A DNA stretch of 64,000 nucleotides from Oscillospiraceae bacterium (GCA_025757845.1 CP107211.1:1302001-1366000); one strand, 5' to 3'. Shown: positions 18,099 through 27,525, counted from the first letter of the stretch. Translations and numbers: made by a program. The notes: generated by a model not told the origin, from the sequence alone.

Positions 18099-19634
18099 TT
18101 ATCTCTCCTGCTGCGCTGGTTCTTCCTCCCGGAAGTAGGACGCAACATTTTGCTTTGCGGTTTTCAGTTTGAGCAGTTCTTCTTTGGCTTCCTTGTACTG
18201 CTCGTAGAATTTTGCCTTTTCGGATGCCAGCTGCGCATACTCGGCTTCCAGCTTTTTCGGGCTGGGCAGTTTTGTGATGTCGTTTGCCTTGAAATAGGCT
18301 GCTGCCACCCGGTATGCTGTCAGCTCTGCACGGTGCTGCTCCTCAAAGGCTGCGGGTCGCTTGGCGGTCTTTAACTGCTGTGTGATGTTCTTGGTGCTGG
18401 TGTAGGCTGCGACCTGATAGCGCAGCTCTTTGTTGGCCTTCATGCGACCTTCGAGGTCTTTCACCACCGCCAGCGAGTCGTGATACTTGGTTTCCAGTTC
18501 GGTGATGCGCTGGTTCAGGGCGTCCTCGTCGGTCAAGTTCTTTTCCTGCAGAAGCTTCACGGTCTGTGCCATAACTTTGAGATTGTGTTTCGTGAGCCAA
18601 CGCTTATAGCCAATGCCTTTGCCCTCGGTCATCCTCGACTGGATGTCGATCAGTTTCCCGATGGTATCCTGCTTGAACTGCGCCTTGGGTTTTCGTTCGG
18701 CGTTTGCGTTCAGGGCAGCAAGCACTTCTGCCTTGTCGAACTTGTCACCGAGATGTTTCGCTCGGATGAACTTCGTTCTGCCAGTAGGCAGATAGCTGAG
18801 CTGCCCACGGCTTTCCTTGACGGCAATACCATACTGCTGCATGAGCCTATCGGAAAAATCCTCAAAACTCACAGCGCGATACAGCACCGAAGAAATCTGC
18901 TTCCGCAAAGTGTCCTTTACGGTTTCAAACTTCTTCTGCTTGGGCGACTGTCCGGCTGCGGTGAGGGCTGCGTTTTCACGGTCAAGTTTCAACTGGCCGC
19001 GCCTGCGCGCCCAATACTCCGCTTCGCTCACGCGCTCCTTCGAGCCGTTGAGCAGGTCGATCTGGTACAGTCCGGCACCCTCGCACAGCTCCATGACCTC
19101 AACACGCAAGTGCCGCATGGTCTGGGCTGTGCTGGAGTGCTTCATGCCCTCACGCCAGTCGCGGGGCTTCTGCATATAGGCCTTACGCTCCACTTCTCGT
19201 GTTCGGACGCTGCCAATCACGATGTGGACATGGATGTTTCCCGAATGGTTGCGCCCATCCGGGTGAGTGCAGACGATGGCAGGGTGACCGGGGAAGTTTT
19301 CTTCGCAGAATTTCAGGCCAAGTGCCTGTGCCTTTTCCATGGTCAAGCCGTTGTCGGCTGCATCTCTGGGGTCAAAGCTGATGATATACTGGTGGCTTTT
19401 GATATCACCATGCTGGGTGTTCTTGCCATACTTGCGGTTTGCCAGCAGACAGGCTGTTGCGAACGAGAAATCGCCGCACTCAAGGGTGTCGAGTAGGTAC
19501 GATTCTCGCAGCATGGGTCGGCCTTGCTTGTCCAGAATTACCTTGCCGGAAAATTCATCGTGCTGGTAAACGAGGTACGCTTCGATGGCGGTGTAGTCCG
19601 AGTTCTTAGAGCTGATATGCTTGAGCGTTGCCAT
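18099..19634 (-). CDS. Relaxase/mobilisation nuclease (MobA/VirD2-like)
   Basis: Nicks one strand at oriT and pilots it during conjugative mobilisation. The 511-residue product starts MATLKHISSKNSDY, typical of the family. Its catalytic region holds HQYIISFDPRDAADNGLT and GRNHSGNIHVHIVIGS, giving the HxH metal site; the nucleophilic tyrosine is probably among the N-terminal YTAIEAYLVYQ residues. The C-terminal half is a long charged coiled coil. ATG at 19634 lies inside the end of mobC (28-base overlap), so translation is coupled. No type IV secretion genes are in the window, so it would need a helper element. Confidence 0.88.
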   Translation of the reverse strand: MATLKHISSKNSDYTAIEAYLVYQHDEFSGKVILDKQGRPMLRESYLLDTLECGDFSFATACLLANRKYGKNTQHGDIKSHQYIISFDPRDAADNGLTMEKAQALGLKFCEENFPGHPAIVCTHPDGRNHSGNIHVHIVIGSVRTREVERKAYMQKPRDWREGMKHSSTAQTMRHLRVEVMELCEGAGLYQIDLLNGSKERVSEAEYWARRRGQLKLDRENAALTAAGQSPKQKKFETVKDTLRKQISSVLYRAVSFEDFSDRLMQQYGIAVKESRGQLSYLPTGRTKFIRAKHLGDKFDKAEVLAALNANAERKPKAQFKQDTIGKLIDIQSRMTEGKGIGYKRWLTKHNLKVMAQTVKLLQEKNLTDEDALNQRITELETKYHDSLAVVKDLEGRMKANKELRYQVAAYTSTKNITQQLKTAKRPAAFEEQHRAELTAYRVAAAYFKANDITKLPSPKKLEAEYAQLASEKAKFYEQYKEAKEELLKLKTAKQNVASYFREEEPAQQER

Positions 19635-20040
19635 ACAGTTCACCCAGAACTTTCTCGGCGTGCAGCCGGAATGCGGTCAGGTCTGCAAGTTCGTCAAGAA
19701 TTTTCGCTCGGATCTGCTCGGTGTCCGCACCGCCAGAATTGAAGTGCCTTGCAAGCTGGTTGAGGTTTCCGCCCACCTTGCTGCACTGAGCAAGCAGGGT
19801 GGAAACGGCGGTCAAGGTTTCTTCGCCGCCGCCTGCAACGATGACCGTTTTCTCGATCTTGACGTTGTGGATGGCGCGGCGGATGAAGGTGGAGAGGGAG
19901 AGATTCAGGAGTTTGCAAGTGAGTTCCAGTGACGCTTTTTCCTCCGCTGTCACACGGAACTTGATGACGTGCGTTTTGTTGTTCGGCGTGTCGTGGCGCT
20001 GGGAATTGCTAGGAATCGGTTGAACATTCGTTTTGGTCAT
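19606..20040 (-). CDS. mobC: MobC-family relaxosome accessory protein
   Basis: A 144-residue oriT-binding protein that helps the relaxase open DNA. An N-terminal ribbon-helix-helix (KTHVIKFRVTAEEKASLE, then NLSLSTFIRRAIH) is followed by the diagnostic MobC motif KVGGNLNQLARHFN. ATG at 20040 has AGGAGG close upstream. It begins the minus-strand mobilisation operon and overlaps the relaxase start. Confidence 0.88.
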   Translation of the reverse strand: MTKTNVQPIPSNSQRHDTPNNKTHVIKFRVTAEEKASLELTCKLLNLSLSTFIRRAIHNVKIEKTVIVAGGGEETLTAVSTLLAQCSKVGGNLNQLARHFNSGGADTEQIRAKILDELADLTAFRLHAEKVLGELYGNAQAYQL

Positions 20041-20059
20041 TGTACCTCCTGTCTGTTCG

Positions 20060-20240
20060 ATAACTCCTCGGTGAAGTTATGTAAAGCACGACACGCCGTT
20101 GCTGTTCGCACCGTCAGGTGCGAACCATGAGCAGGGTTTGGGGCAGGCACGCCCCAACAAGATCACTTGGAAAACTCGCAAGAGTTTGAGAAGTGAAGTC
20201 CCGGATGGACAGAACATTTTCAAGAATTGAAAATTTGTGG
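20060..20240. other. Putative oriT region
   Basis: Directly upstream of mobC are three hairpins in a row: TTCGCACC/GGTGCGAA (20106-20125), TTGGGG/CCCCAA (20136-20155) and AAACTC/GAGTTT (20172-20188). Read on the minus strand the segment CTTGTTGGGGCGTGCC lies at the edge of the second hairpin, a plausible nick region for MobP/MobQ-type relaxases. Position and structure support oriT; the nick base is not known. Confidence 0.55.
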
Positions 20241-20886
20241 CCACGGGACGGTTCTTGCCCTCTACCGCTACGCTCAAAACGTATTTTTAACAAACGTTTC
20301 CGAATTGTTAAGACGCAAAAATAAGTAGAGAGTTCCGCTGCTCGTGTATGTTGATCACCGTTTGCTCCGAACGAAGTTCCTGCCCCTGTTTGTACAGCGG
20401 CGTTGTCTGGCTCGCTCACGGAAAGTGTGAGGTCATGGCACGGTATCACGTTCAGACGGCTTATGAAGGATTCAAGGTACAGTATGAAGAAAGCCGGACG
20501 CAGTGCGGACACTATAACCTGCTTCTTTCAAGCACAAGAATAACACTTTGCGGTTGTGCAGTCAACAACCAAAAACAAATTTTGGAAGATTGAACAACTA
20601 CATAAGATTTTATTTGTGAAAAAGAAAAATACCGCCCATGCAGCGCAGCGATGGATTTTGTCGGGTGAATCGGCGGCAAAATGAATCGGGTGTGTTGCGG
20701 GGCGGTACGTTCTTTCTGGGCAATCATCCGCTGAAAGTGGTGGTTATCACGGTGAGAACCACCACTTTTCGGCAGGATTTGGAATAAAGGGTATCATGGA
20801 AGCGTAGGTGCGTCAATATGGTTTTGCAAAATTTATCACGGTAAAGTGGCGATAGTAGGTGGTGTATAATTGCGCCCTTGTCTCCG
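20241..20886. other. Non-coding stretch of the mobilisation module
   Basis: No convincing gene. An 81-codon plus-strand frame at 20348-20593 has no ribosome site or family features. The stretch is moderately AT-rich and contains the long hairpin listed at 20734-20768. Confidence 0.5.
20734..20768. repeat. Long perfect hairpin in the mobile region
   Basis: AAAGTGGTGGTT pairs exactly with AACCACCACTTT; the loop also contains CAC/GTG, extending the structure. There is no adjacent U-run strong enough to call a terminator with certainty. Confidence 0.6.
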
Positions 20887-21135
20887 TCAAGGGTTTTCGC
20901 CCTCGTCCGCTTCCTGCGTTTCTCTCCGGCTCTCAATCAGCAGATTCAGCTTCTTTTGAACCGCTTCGCTCTGGAAGATGAAGGTCAGCGGCTCCATCAC
21001 ATCCTCATCGGTCAGGACGGTCGGCTCTTTCAAAAAGATCTCCAACATTCCGGCACGAGTGCAAAGCCGATGGGTTCTCTCGCTTCTGGTCAACCGTTTC
21101 AGCTCGCTCTGCAATCGCTTCTCCTTGTGCTTGGC
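20887..21135 (-). pseudogene. DUF3847-family protein, N-terminus replaced
   Basis: About 80 residues match the C-terminal part of DUF3847, a small helical protein found next to relaxase genes: KRLQSELKRLTRSERTHRL, then RAGMLEIFLKEP and FQSEAVQKKLNLLIESR. The expected 25-30 N-terminal residues are missing; upstream the sequence passes straight into the terminator of the beta-glucosidase gene, so the left edge of the inserted cassette is at about 21125-21145. Confidence 0.6.
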
Positions 21136-21145
21136 TACCCAACAC

Positions 21146-21179
21146 AATTCCCGGACAGTGAAATACCGTCCGGGAATTT
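21146..21179 (-). terminator. Terminator of the beta-glucosidase gene
   Basis: AATTCCCGGAC pairs with GTCCGGGAATT around an 11-base loop, 14 bases after the stop codon at 21193; the minus-strand tail is TGTGTT, a weak U-run. Confidence 0.65.
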
Positions 21180-21192
21180 CTGCGTTTACGGC

Positions 21193-22554
21193 TCAGATGG
21201 ACTGTCCATTGGTGGCGGCAACTTCACCGTACCAGAATGCGCTGTCTTTCGGGATGCGCTGCCCGGTGGCGTAATCCACATACACCAGACCGAACCGCTC
21301 CCGGTAGCCGCTGTGCCACTCGAAGTTGTCCAGCAGACTCCACTGGAAATATCCCCGCACATCTGCACCGGCATGGATGCCCTCCGACAGCTTTTCCAGA
21401 TACCGTGCCAGAAAATCGATGCGGTCTGCATCGTGCACCTTGCCGTCCCGGTAGACCTTATCCGTACAGGACAAGCCGTTTTCGGTGATGAACATGGGCA
21501 GACCGTACCGCTCCTGCATCTGGCGGGGACCCCAGTTCAGGCATTCCGGCTCCACCGGCCAGTTCATGGCGGTATGGGCGTACCCGGCGGGGCGCTCTAC
21601 ATAGCTGGGACCGTTTTCGCCCATCTGCGCCGGGGCAGCGTTGTAGATGTTCAGCCCCACCATGTCCGGCTTGCCCAGAGGCAGGGCATCGTTGATGTAC
21701 TGCGGCACAGCGGCGATGCTGGCGGCAAGTCTCGGTCCGCAGATGTCCGGTTCCGGCCAACGGCCCAGACAGACCGGGTCCAGTGCCATGGTGTGGGTGA
21801 AGGCCCAGTCGTCATCCGGGCAGGCGAAGGTCAGGACCCGGGCAGCGTCCACGTCTGTTTTTGCCTCCGACACCGGATAGCAGATGCGGCCGGTGGAAAC
21901 AAAGCCCACCTTGTTTTCCGGGTCTGCATGGCGCAGCTCCTGTGCGGCAAGGCAGTGGGCGTAGATAACGTTCCGCCAGCAGGTAAACTGACCTTCCAGC
22001 GGCAGTTTCAGACCCGGGGCGTGCTCTCCGGTGCCGTAGCCCATTTTTACGATGCAGGCAGGCTCGTTGAAGGTGAACCACTGATGTACCCGGCCTTTGA
22101 AGTGCTCTGCCATCTTTGCGGCATAGCTTGCAAACGCGCGTGCCGTTTCCTCACTGCGCCAGCCGCCCTTTTCTTCCAGCGCCTGGGGCAGGTCCCAGTG
22201 ATACAAAGTTACATAAGGCTCGATCCCGGCTTCCAGCAAGGCATCCACAAGGGTATCGTAATAGGCAAAGCCTTCCTCGTTCCAGTCTGTGCCGCCGTTG
22301 GGGGCAATGCGGGTCCATGCCACGGAAAAGCGGTAGGCTTTCAGGTGCATGGACTGCAGCAGTGCAAGGTCCTCTTTCCAGCGGTGGTAGCTGTCGCAGG
22401 CAACGTCACCGGTCTCGCCCCGGTAGGTGCAGCCCGGTGTGTGGGAAAAAACATCCCAGATGCTCAGTCCCTTACCGCCCTCTGTGGCACCGCCTTCGAT
22501 CTGATAGGCCGCTGTTGCAGCACCCCAGACAAATTCTTTTGGAAATTCAGCCAT
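21193..22554 (-). CDS. Glycoside hydrolase family 1 beta-glucosidase (or 6-phospho-beta-glucosidase)
   Basis: A 453-residue cytoplasmic retaining beta-glycosidase of normal GH1 length. Visible are the N-terminal signature FVWGAATAAYQIEGG, the acid/base Glu164 in WFTFNEPAC and the nucleophile Glu358 in MFITENGLSC. With an ABC importer and a GH94 phosphorylase nearby rather than a PTS, hydrolysis of unphosphorylated beta-glucosides is more likely. ATG at 22554 is used, with AAAGGAAAA upstream; the frame extends to 22575. A 47-codon frame (22547-22690) overlaps its start. Confidence 0.93.
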   Translation of the reverse strand: MAEFPKEFVWGAATAAYQIEGGATEGGKGLSIWDVFSHTPGCTYRGETGDVACDSYHRWKEDLALLQSMHLKAYRFSVAWTRIAPNGGTDWNEEGFAYYDTLVDALLEAGIEPYVTLYHWDLPQALEEKGGWRSEETARAFASYAAKMAEHFKGRVHQWFTFNEPACIVKMGYGTGEHAPGLKLPLEGQFTCWRNVIYAHCLAAQELRHADPENKVGFVSTGRICYPVSEAKTDVDAARVLTFACPDDDWAFTHTMALDPVCLGRWPEPDICGPRLAASIAAVPQYINDALPLGKPDMVGLNIYNAAPAQMGENGPSYVERPAGYAHTAMNWPVEPECLNWGPRQMQERYGLPMFITENGLSCTDKVYRDGKVHDADRIDFLARYLEKLSEGIHAGADVRGYFQWSLLDNFEWHSGYRERFGLVYVDYATGQRIPKDSAFWYGEVAATNGQSI

Positions 22555-22690
22555 AATAGTTTTCCTTTCTGTCATTCAAACTTGTGTGCACAGGCATTCC
22601 ACTGTCATGGTAGCGTGTCGGGTCTTTCATCTCGTCTGCCGCCAGCCGATTCAACCATTTCTTCAATTCCTCTTTCAGTGCAGAGGTCAT
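22547..22690 (-). CDS. Small ORF overlapping the GH1 start (possible remnant)
   Basis: A 47-residue frame starting at ATG 22690, rich in charged helical residues (ALKEELKKWLNRLAADEMKD), whose stop overlaps the GH1 start by eight bases. It may be the tail of a gene cut by the neighbouring IS fragment, or a leader ORF coupled to the GH1 gene. No family recognised. Confidence 0.3.
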   Translation of the reverse strand: MTSALKEELKKWLNRLAADEMKDPTRYHDSGMPVHTSLNDRKENYYG

Positions 22691-22719
22691 GAAGATGGTG
22701 CGGCATGAGGATGCGGTTG

Positions 22720-23007
22720 CGGCTCGATCTGCGATTTTCGGATCCCCGAATAAGCGAAATACAATTTTGTATAGTCCAGTTCCTCAAGCTGGTCGCTTGC
22801 CTGACAGAGCGCATGATGTTTGTTGATTTGAATTTCTGTCTGCATTCGAAATTTTAACTGTTGACTTTTCTCCTCAATTTCGATATGCTGTTCTTGCTTT
22901 ATCCGTTTCATTTTTGCACTGTTAACGTTAAAGCAAAAGACCAGAGTTGTAAAGCCTTTTGACTAAATAACTCTGGTCTTTTTGTTGGGCTTGTGCAACA
23001 GCCCCAT
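22720..23007 (-). mobile_element. 5' fragment of an IS1182-like insertion sequence
   Basis: The IS end reads, on the minus strand, GGGGCTGTTGCACAAG, typical of IS1182-family ends. After a hairpin the transposase begins with ATG at 22911: MKRIKQEQHIEIEEKSQQLK, continuing to YTKLYFAYSGIRKSQIEP, the N-terminal pattern of IS1182 transposases. The frame degenerates at about 22720 and over 80 percent of the element is gone. Bases 22844-23007 are an inverted copy of 30661-30824 with two mismatches. Confidence 0.75.
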
Positions 23008-23046
23008 TGCATTTTCACAGGAGGGGCTTTGGCGCCGGTCGTAATT

Positions 23047-23913
23047 TCAGCCCTTGACGCCGCCCAGAGCCACGCCGCGGACGATGAACTTGGACAGCAG
23101 CAGGTAGACGATGATGACCGGCAGAATGGCGATGGCTACCATCATGTACACCTTGCCCATATCGAACTTCAGGAAGTCCGCGCTGCGCAGCTGGGCGATC
23201 AGGATGGGCAGGGTCTTTTTGTCGGCGGTGTCCAGTACAAGCGCCGGAATGAAGTAGTTGTTCCAGCTTGCCACGAAGGAGAAGATAGCCTGCACAGCCA
23301 GCGCCGGCTTCATGATGGGCAGCACGATCTTATTAAAGGTATAAAATTCGCCTGCGCCGTCAATGCGGGCAGCCTCCACGATCTCCATGGGAAGGGAGGC
23401 ATCCAGATACTGCTTCATGAAGAAGAACACGGTGGGTGCCGCAATGCTGGGAACGATCAGAGGGATGAAGCTGTTTTTCAGCCCCATCTTGGAGATCAAC
23501 TGCAGAAAGCCCAGTGCGGACACCTGTGTGGGCATGGTCATGATGAGCAAAATCAGAGCAAAGGCGGCCTTTTTGAACTTGAAGTTATAGGCGTAGATGC
23601 CGTAAGCCGTCAGTGCCGAGAAGTAAACGCTGAGCGCTGCCGAGCAGGCGGACACCAGCAGGCTGTTGCGGATACCGCTCATCACGGGGATGTTGGCATC
23701 CGTAAGCACGTTGCGGAGGTTTGTGACGATGGACTTGCCCGGCACAAGCGAGAACCCCTTCTGGATCTCGAAATGGGTGCGGGTGGAGTTGATGACCAGC
23801 ACATAGAAGAAGAACAGGCACAGAAAGCTGATCAGCACCAGCACCAGATAGCACCATGCACGGCGGGCGGTCAGGATCGCCTTTTCGGACTGGTTTTTAG
23901 GCGTATGTGCCAT
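23047..23913 (-). CDS. Carbohydrate ABC transporter permease (MalG type)
   Basis: A 288-residue inner-membrane protein with six hydrophobic segments and the MalG-type cytoplasmic EAA loop (MEIVEAARIDGAGEFYTFNKI, first 20 residues cited in part: EAARIDGAGEF). It forms the importer with the preceding MalF-type permease; no ATP-binding subunit is encoded here, so a shared MsmX-like ATPase is likely. ATG at 23913 lies two bases after the previous stop. It is the last gene of the operon and ends 40 bases before the IS fragment. Confidence 0.92.
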   Translation of the reverse strand: MAHTPKNQSEKAILTARRAWCYLVLVLISFLCLFFFYVLVINSTRTHFEIQKGFSLVPGKSIVTNLRNVLTDANIPVMSGIRNSLLVSACSAALSVYFSALTAYGIYAYNFKFKKAAFALILLIMTMPTQVSALGFLQLISKMGLKNSFIPLIVPSIAAPTVFFFMKQYLDASLPMEIVEAARIDGAGEFYTFNKIVLPIMKPALAVQAIFSFVASWNNYFIPALVLDTADKKTLPILIAQLRSADFLKFDMGKVYMMVAIAILPVIIVYLLLSKFIVRGVALGGVKG

Positions 23914-23915
23914 AC

Positions 23916-24893
23916 TTATTTCCCTCCTTTGGCAGCAGCCTTTTTGGTTGCCTTCAGTTCCTTGCGCTGCGCCTTTGTCAGGCCGTCATCCTCCTTGGTC
24001 AGCGAGAAGTACACGATGACGCACAGCACCGCACACACAAGGAACAGCACCACAGACACCGCACCCGCCATGCCGTAGTTCTTGCTGAACAGGTGGTTAT
24101 TCAGGTACATGATCATGGTGGTGGATGTGCGGTCGGGGCCGCCCTTACCGTTGGTCAGGATCTGCGGCACATCGAACATCTGCAGGCCGCCGATCATGGA
24201 GGTGATCATGACATAGACCAGAATGGGACGGATGAGCGGCAGGGTGATCTTCCAGAACATCTGGTTCGGGGTGCAGCCGTCCAGCTCCGCAGCCTCGTAC
24301 AGGGTGGGGTCCACACCCATGATGGCTGCCATCAGCATGATGGTGGTGTTGCCAAACCACATCAGGAAGTTCATCAGGCCCACAAGACCACGGTTGCCCC
24401 ACACGGTATTCAAAAAGCTGATGGGTGTCTTGATCCAGCCTATGCTCAGCAGCACCGCGTTCACCGGGCCGTTATCCGAGAACAGGGCGAAGAACAGCAT
24501 GGCGAAGGCCGAAGCCATGATCAGGTTGGGCATATAGATGACCGTCTTGAAGAAGGTCTGCCCCTTCAGCTTCAGCCGCAGGTCGGTGAACCATGCCGCC
24601 AGCAGCAGCGAGACGATGATCTGCGGGACGAAACCGATGATCCACAGGATCAGCGTGTTGCCAAAATACTTGGGCAGGTCGGTGGCTAACAGGGTGATGT
24701 AGTTTTTCAGGCCCACAAAATTGGGTCCGATGATCTTCAGGCCGCTGCGGTAATACTCAAAAAAGCTGTAATAGATGGTGGATGCCAGAGGGACCAGCTG
24801 GAATACCGCGAAGATGATAAAGAACGGTGCAATGAAGATATAGCCCCATTTCGCGTAGCTGATCGACCCTTTCTTTTTTGTTTTCTCTCCCAT
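23916..24893 (-). CDS. Carbohydrate ABC transporter permease (MalF type)
   Basis: A 325-residue inner-membrane protein with a Lys-rich start, a long first hydrophobic helix (YIFIAPFFIIFAVFQLVPLA), five further helices and the EAA loop LYEAAELDGCTPNQMFWKI. Its partner is the MalG-type permease downstream. The start is ATG at 24893 with GGGAGGA upstream. A terminator hairpin separates it from the binding-protein gene, a usual way to make more binding protein than permease. Confidence 0.92.
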   Translation of the reverse strand: MGEKTKKKGSISYAKWGYIFIAPFFIIFAVFQLVPLASTIYYSFFEYYRSGLKIIGPNFVGLKNYITLLATDLPKYFGNTLILWIIGFVPQIIVSLLLAAWFTDLRLKLKGQTFFKTVIYMPNLIMASAFAMLFFALFSDNGPVNAVLLSIGWIKTPISFLNTVWGNRGLVGLMNFLMWFGNTTIMLMAAIMGVDPTLYEAAELDGCTPNQMFWKITLPLIRPILVYVMITSMIGGLQMFDVPQILTNGKGGPDRTSTTMIMYLNNHLFSKNYGMAGAVSVVLFLVCAVLCVIVYFSLTKEDDGLTKAQRKELKATKKAAAKGGK

Positions 24894-24922
24894 GAGATCC
24901 TCCCTCCTGCCGGGTCACAGCA

Positions 24923-24966
24923 AAAGCAAAGGGGTGGGCGAGATACGCCGCCCGCCCCTTTGCTTT
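24923..24966 (-). terminator. Intra-operon terminator after the binding-protein gene
   Basis: On the minus strand CAAAGCAAAGGGGCGGGCG pairs with the matching CGCCCACCCCTTTGCTTT arm and ends in T residues. It lies between binding protein and permeases and probably attenuates. Confidence 0.75.
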
Positions 24967-24991
24967 GATTTTCAGTTCGGAGTAAAACCGC

Positions 24992-26437
24992 TTATGCGGG
25001 CCAGACCACCTCGGTCAGCTCGGGGTACTTCTCCTTGATGGCGGTCTCGAAGTTTGCCTTGGCGGCATCCTCCTTCACGTTGCCGGTGAAGTAATCCTTG
25101 AAGGCGGTCTGGAAGCTCTCGTTCAGGCCCTGATCGTAGGGGCCGGCGTTGGACATATCGATCTTGGCTGCAGCCTCTGCAAACAGCGCGATGTGGTTCT
25201 GGCCACCGAGGAAGTCGGACTTGAAATCGCTGTTGGCAATCTCGTTCATAGCCTTCTCGTTGTTGGTGTAGTCCTGCGTATCCATGGTGATCTGCTTCAT
25301 GATGGCTTCATCGCAGGTCAGTTTCAGCATGACGTCCTTGATGGTCTCAAGGTTGTCGCTGCCGGCTGCGCCGCAGATCCAGGTTCCGCCCCAGTAGTAG
25401 GGCTGAGGGCCTTCGCACACAGCGTAGTCGCCGTAGATGCCGTTTCCAACCTCTTCCTTGCCACCCTCGGAGGTAGGCGTTGCCAGAGAGTTGCCCAGCA
25501 GGGTGAAGTTGATGCCCCAAGTGGAGTAGAAGAAGCCGAACACCTTACCGGTGGGACCCTGATCGGAAGCCCACTGGCTGTCCCACAGGCTGGACTTGTT
25601 GTTGTAGCCCTTGTCTGTATACTCCTTGGTCTGGTCCACCCACTTCATCAGGTTGGGATCGACGGTAACGGTAGTGCCGCTGACCCAAGGTGCGGACACG
25701 TTATTGGAGAAGGTGCGATAAGCATCGTCAAAGCCGGACAGCATCTTGTAGCCCTTGGCAGCAGCCTTGGCCGCTACATCGTTGAACTTATCCCAGTCGG
25801 ACAGGCAGCTCTGCACCTCGGTGGGGTCGTCGGTGCCCAGCACTGCCTTTGCAATACTGCGGCGGTATGCAAACAGACCCGGCGTTGCCTGCCATGTAGT
25901 GCCGCGCTGGCTGCCGTCCACCGAAACGATATCCTTGGTGTACTGGTACTGCCCGGCCAGATCGGAGTCGGTCAGACCGATATCCTTCTTGACATCTAGA
26001 ACGTAGTCGGAGTCCACATACTTCAGGGCGTAGTCAGCCTCGATCAGGAAGATATCGATCTTGCTGTCATCGGCGGCGGAATCCTGATTCAGCAGCGCCT
26101 CGTCCAGCTTGTTCTGGTAGTTGTTGTTCTCGTTGGCGTTGATGGTCCACTTTACAAGGGTGCCGTCCTTCAGGGTGGTGGTAGACTTGTCGGCTGCGAT
26201 CTCCTTGACCTCGGGGTAGTAGTCGTTGAAGCGGCTCTGGAATTCATCGTTCCAGCACCAGATATTCAGCACCTTGCCCTCTGCGGAAGCAGGCGCATCG
26301 GAAGCGGCTGCAGAGGATGCGGGAGCGGAGGAAGCAGCAGCACTGGTAGAAGAGCTGCCGCCGCAGGCTGCCAGAGCAGCACCGATCGTCACGACACCGG
26401 AAGCGAGCAGGAAATTACGACGAGAGATCTTTTTCAT
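24992..26437 (-). CDS. ABC transporter sugar-binding lipoprotein
   Basis: A 481-residue extracellular solute-binding protein (family 1 type). The leader MKKISRRNFLLASGVVTIG has a twin-arginine motif, followed by the lipobox LAAC with the lipid-modified Cys at residue 24. A low-complexity Ser/Ala linker (about 27-52) precedes the binding domain, which begins KVLNIWCWNDEFQSRFNDYY. It delivers sugar, presumably a beta-glucoside such as cellobiose given the neighbours, to the two permeases. It lies 80 bases downstream of lacI-type regulator. Confidence 0.9.
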   Translation of the reverse strand: MKKISRRNFLLASGVVTIGAALAACGGSSSTSAAASSAPASSAAASDAPASAEGKVLNIWCWNDEFQSRFNDYYPEVKEIAADKSTTTLKDGTLVKWTINANENNNYQNKLDEALLNQDSAADDSKIDIFLIEADYALKYVDSDYVLDVKKDIGLTDSDLAGQYQYTKDIVSVDGSQRGTTWQATPGLFAYRRSIAKAVLGTDDPTEVQSCLSDWDKFNDVAAKAAAKGYKMLSGFDDAYRTFSNNVSAPWVSGTTVTVDPNLMKWVDQTKEYTDKGYNNKSSLWDSQWASDQGPTGKVFGFFYSTWGINFTLLGNSLATPTSEGGKEEVGNGIYGDYAVCEGPQPYYWGGTWICGAAGSDNLETIKDVMLKLTCDEAIMKQITMDTQDYTNNEKAMNEIANSDFKSDFLGGQNHIALFAEAAAKIDMSNAGPYDQGLNESFQTAFKDYFTGNVKEDAAKANFETAIKEKYPELTEVVWPA

Positions 26438-26517
26438 AAGGGTAAACCTCCTTCATGGTTTTCCATCAAATAAAAATCATTCTCAAAAAACTCCGCGCTG
26501 GGAGTTGTGGGCCTTTG

Positions 26518-27525
26518 TCAAAGGATGCGGACGGAGCCGCCGTCCAGCAGCTTGCCGGACACCCGAATCTGCTCCGGCAGGGTCACACGCGGATGCTCGA
26601 TCAGCTCGATCAGCTTATCCGCCGCCAGCCTGCCAAGGGCTTTGGTGTTCTGCTGGTAGGTCACCAGCGAGGGTTTGACCACCCGAGAGAGATAGATGCC
26701 ATCGTATCCCATCACTGAGATATCCTCCGGGATGCTCAAGCCCGCCTCGGCCAGGGCGTTGTAGCCGCCCAGTGCGGAAAAGTCATCCGGGAAGATGATG
26801 CAGGTGGGGCGCTGCGGCAGCGCCAGCAACGCCCGGGTCTCTTCAGCGCAGCGATCCACGTCGTGGTACACGCCGCAGCGGACGTACTGCTCCGGCACCT
26901 TCAACCCCAGCTCCTCGCAGGCCTGATAGAAGCCTGCCAGACGGTTCTCGGTAACGGCGGTCTTTTCGCCATGGATAAAGGCGATGCGCCGATGTCCGCA
27001 GGCCCATGCCTGCTGCACCAAGGCCTTTGTGCCCACCACGTTGTCCGAAAGGATCGCCATCCGGTTGTTGAACACATGGTCGATGGTCACCACCGGCACA
27101 TCGCCGTTGACCAACTCCACCACTTGCGGATCGTAAAAGTTCACACAGGCGATCACCACGCCGTCCACACCCCGGTAGTGGCAATGCTCCAGATAGCTCA
27201 TGGATCTGCCGCTGATGTTGTGGTTGATAAAGGTGATATCATAGCCGCGCTTTTCTGCTTCAACCTTGAAGCTGTCCAGCACTGCGGAGAAGTACTCGTG
27301 GGTCAGGCCGCTCTGTTTTTCATCCACAAACAGAACGCCAAGGTTGTAGGTGCGGTTGGTCTTCAGCGCCCGAGCCGCTGCATTGGGCAGGTAGCCCATG
27401 CGGCGGGCCGCTGCGTGGATCCGCTCCCGCGTAGCCTGAGCAATGTCCGGCTGGTCGTTCAAAGCTTTACTGACAGTTGCGACGGATACGCCGCACTCTT
27501 TTGCCAGATCCTTCAGGGATGGCAT
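26518..27525 (-). CDS. LacI-family transcriptional regulator
   Basis: A 335-residue repressor: N-terminal helix-turn-helix (SLKDLAKECGVSVATVSKAL, hinge region about 45-60) and a periplasmic-binding-protein-like sensor domain (YNLGVLFVDEKQSGLTHEYF through PEDISVMGYDG). It probably represses its own operon and the divergent GH94 gene through the two CTTAATCGTTTTCGC sites at 27577 and 27988, and responds to a beta-glucoside. The start at 27525 has AGGAGG upstream. Confidence 0.93.
   Translation of the reverse strand: MPSLKDLAKECGVSVATVSKALNDQPDIAQATRERIHAAARRMGYLPNAAARALKTNRTYNLGVLFVDEKQSGLTHEYFSAVLDSFKVEAEKRGYDITFINHNISGRSMSYLEHCHYRGVDGVVIACVNFYDPQVVELVNGDVPVVTIDHVFNNRMAILSDNVVGTKALVQQAWACGHRRIAFIHGEKTAVTENRLAGFYQACEELGLKVPEQYVRCGVYHDVDRCAEETRALLALPQRPTCIIFPDDFSALGGYNALAEAGLSIPEDISVMGYDGIYLSRVVKPSLVTYQQNTKALGRLAADKLIELIEHPRVTLPEQIRVSGKLLDGGSVRIL

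Noticed and set aside
20348..20593. Possible 81-residue gene in the mobilisation module
   Set aside because: No ribosome site, no family features, and low coding character.
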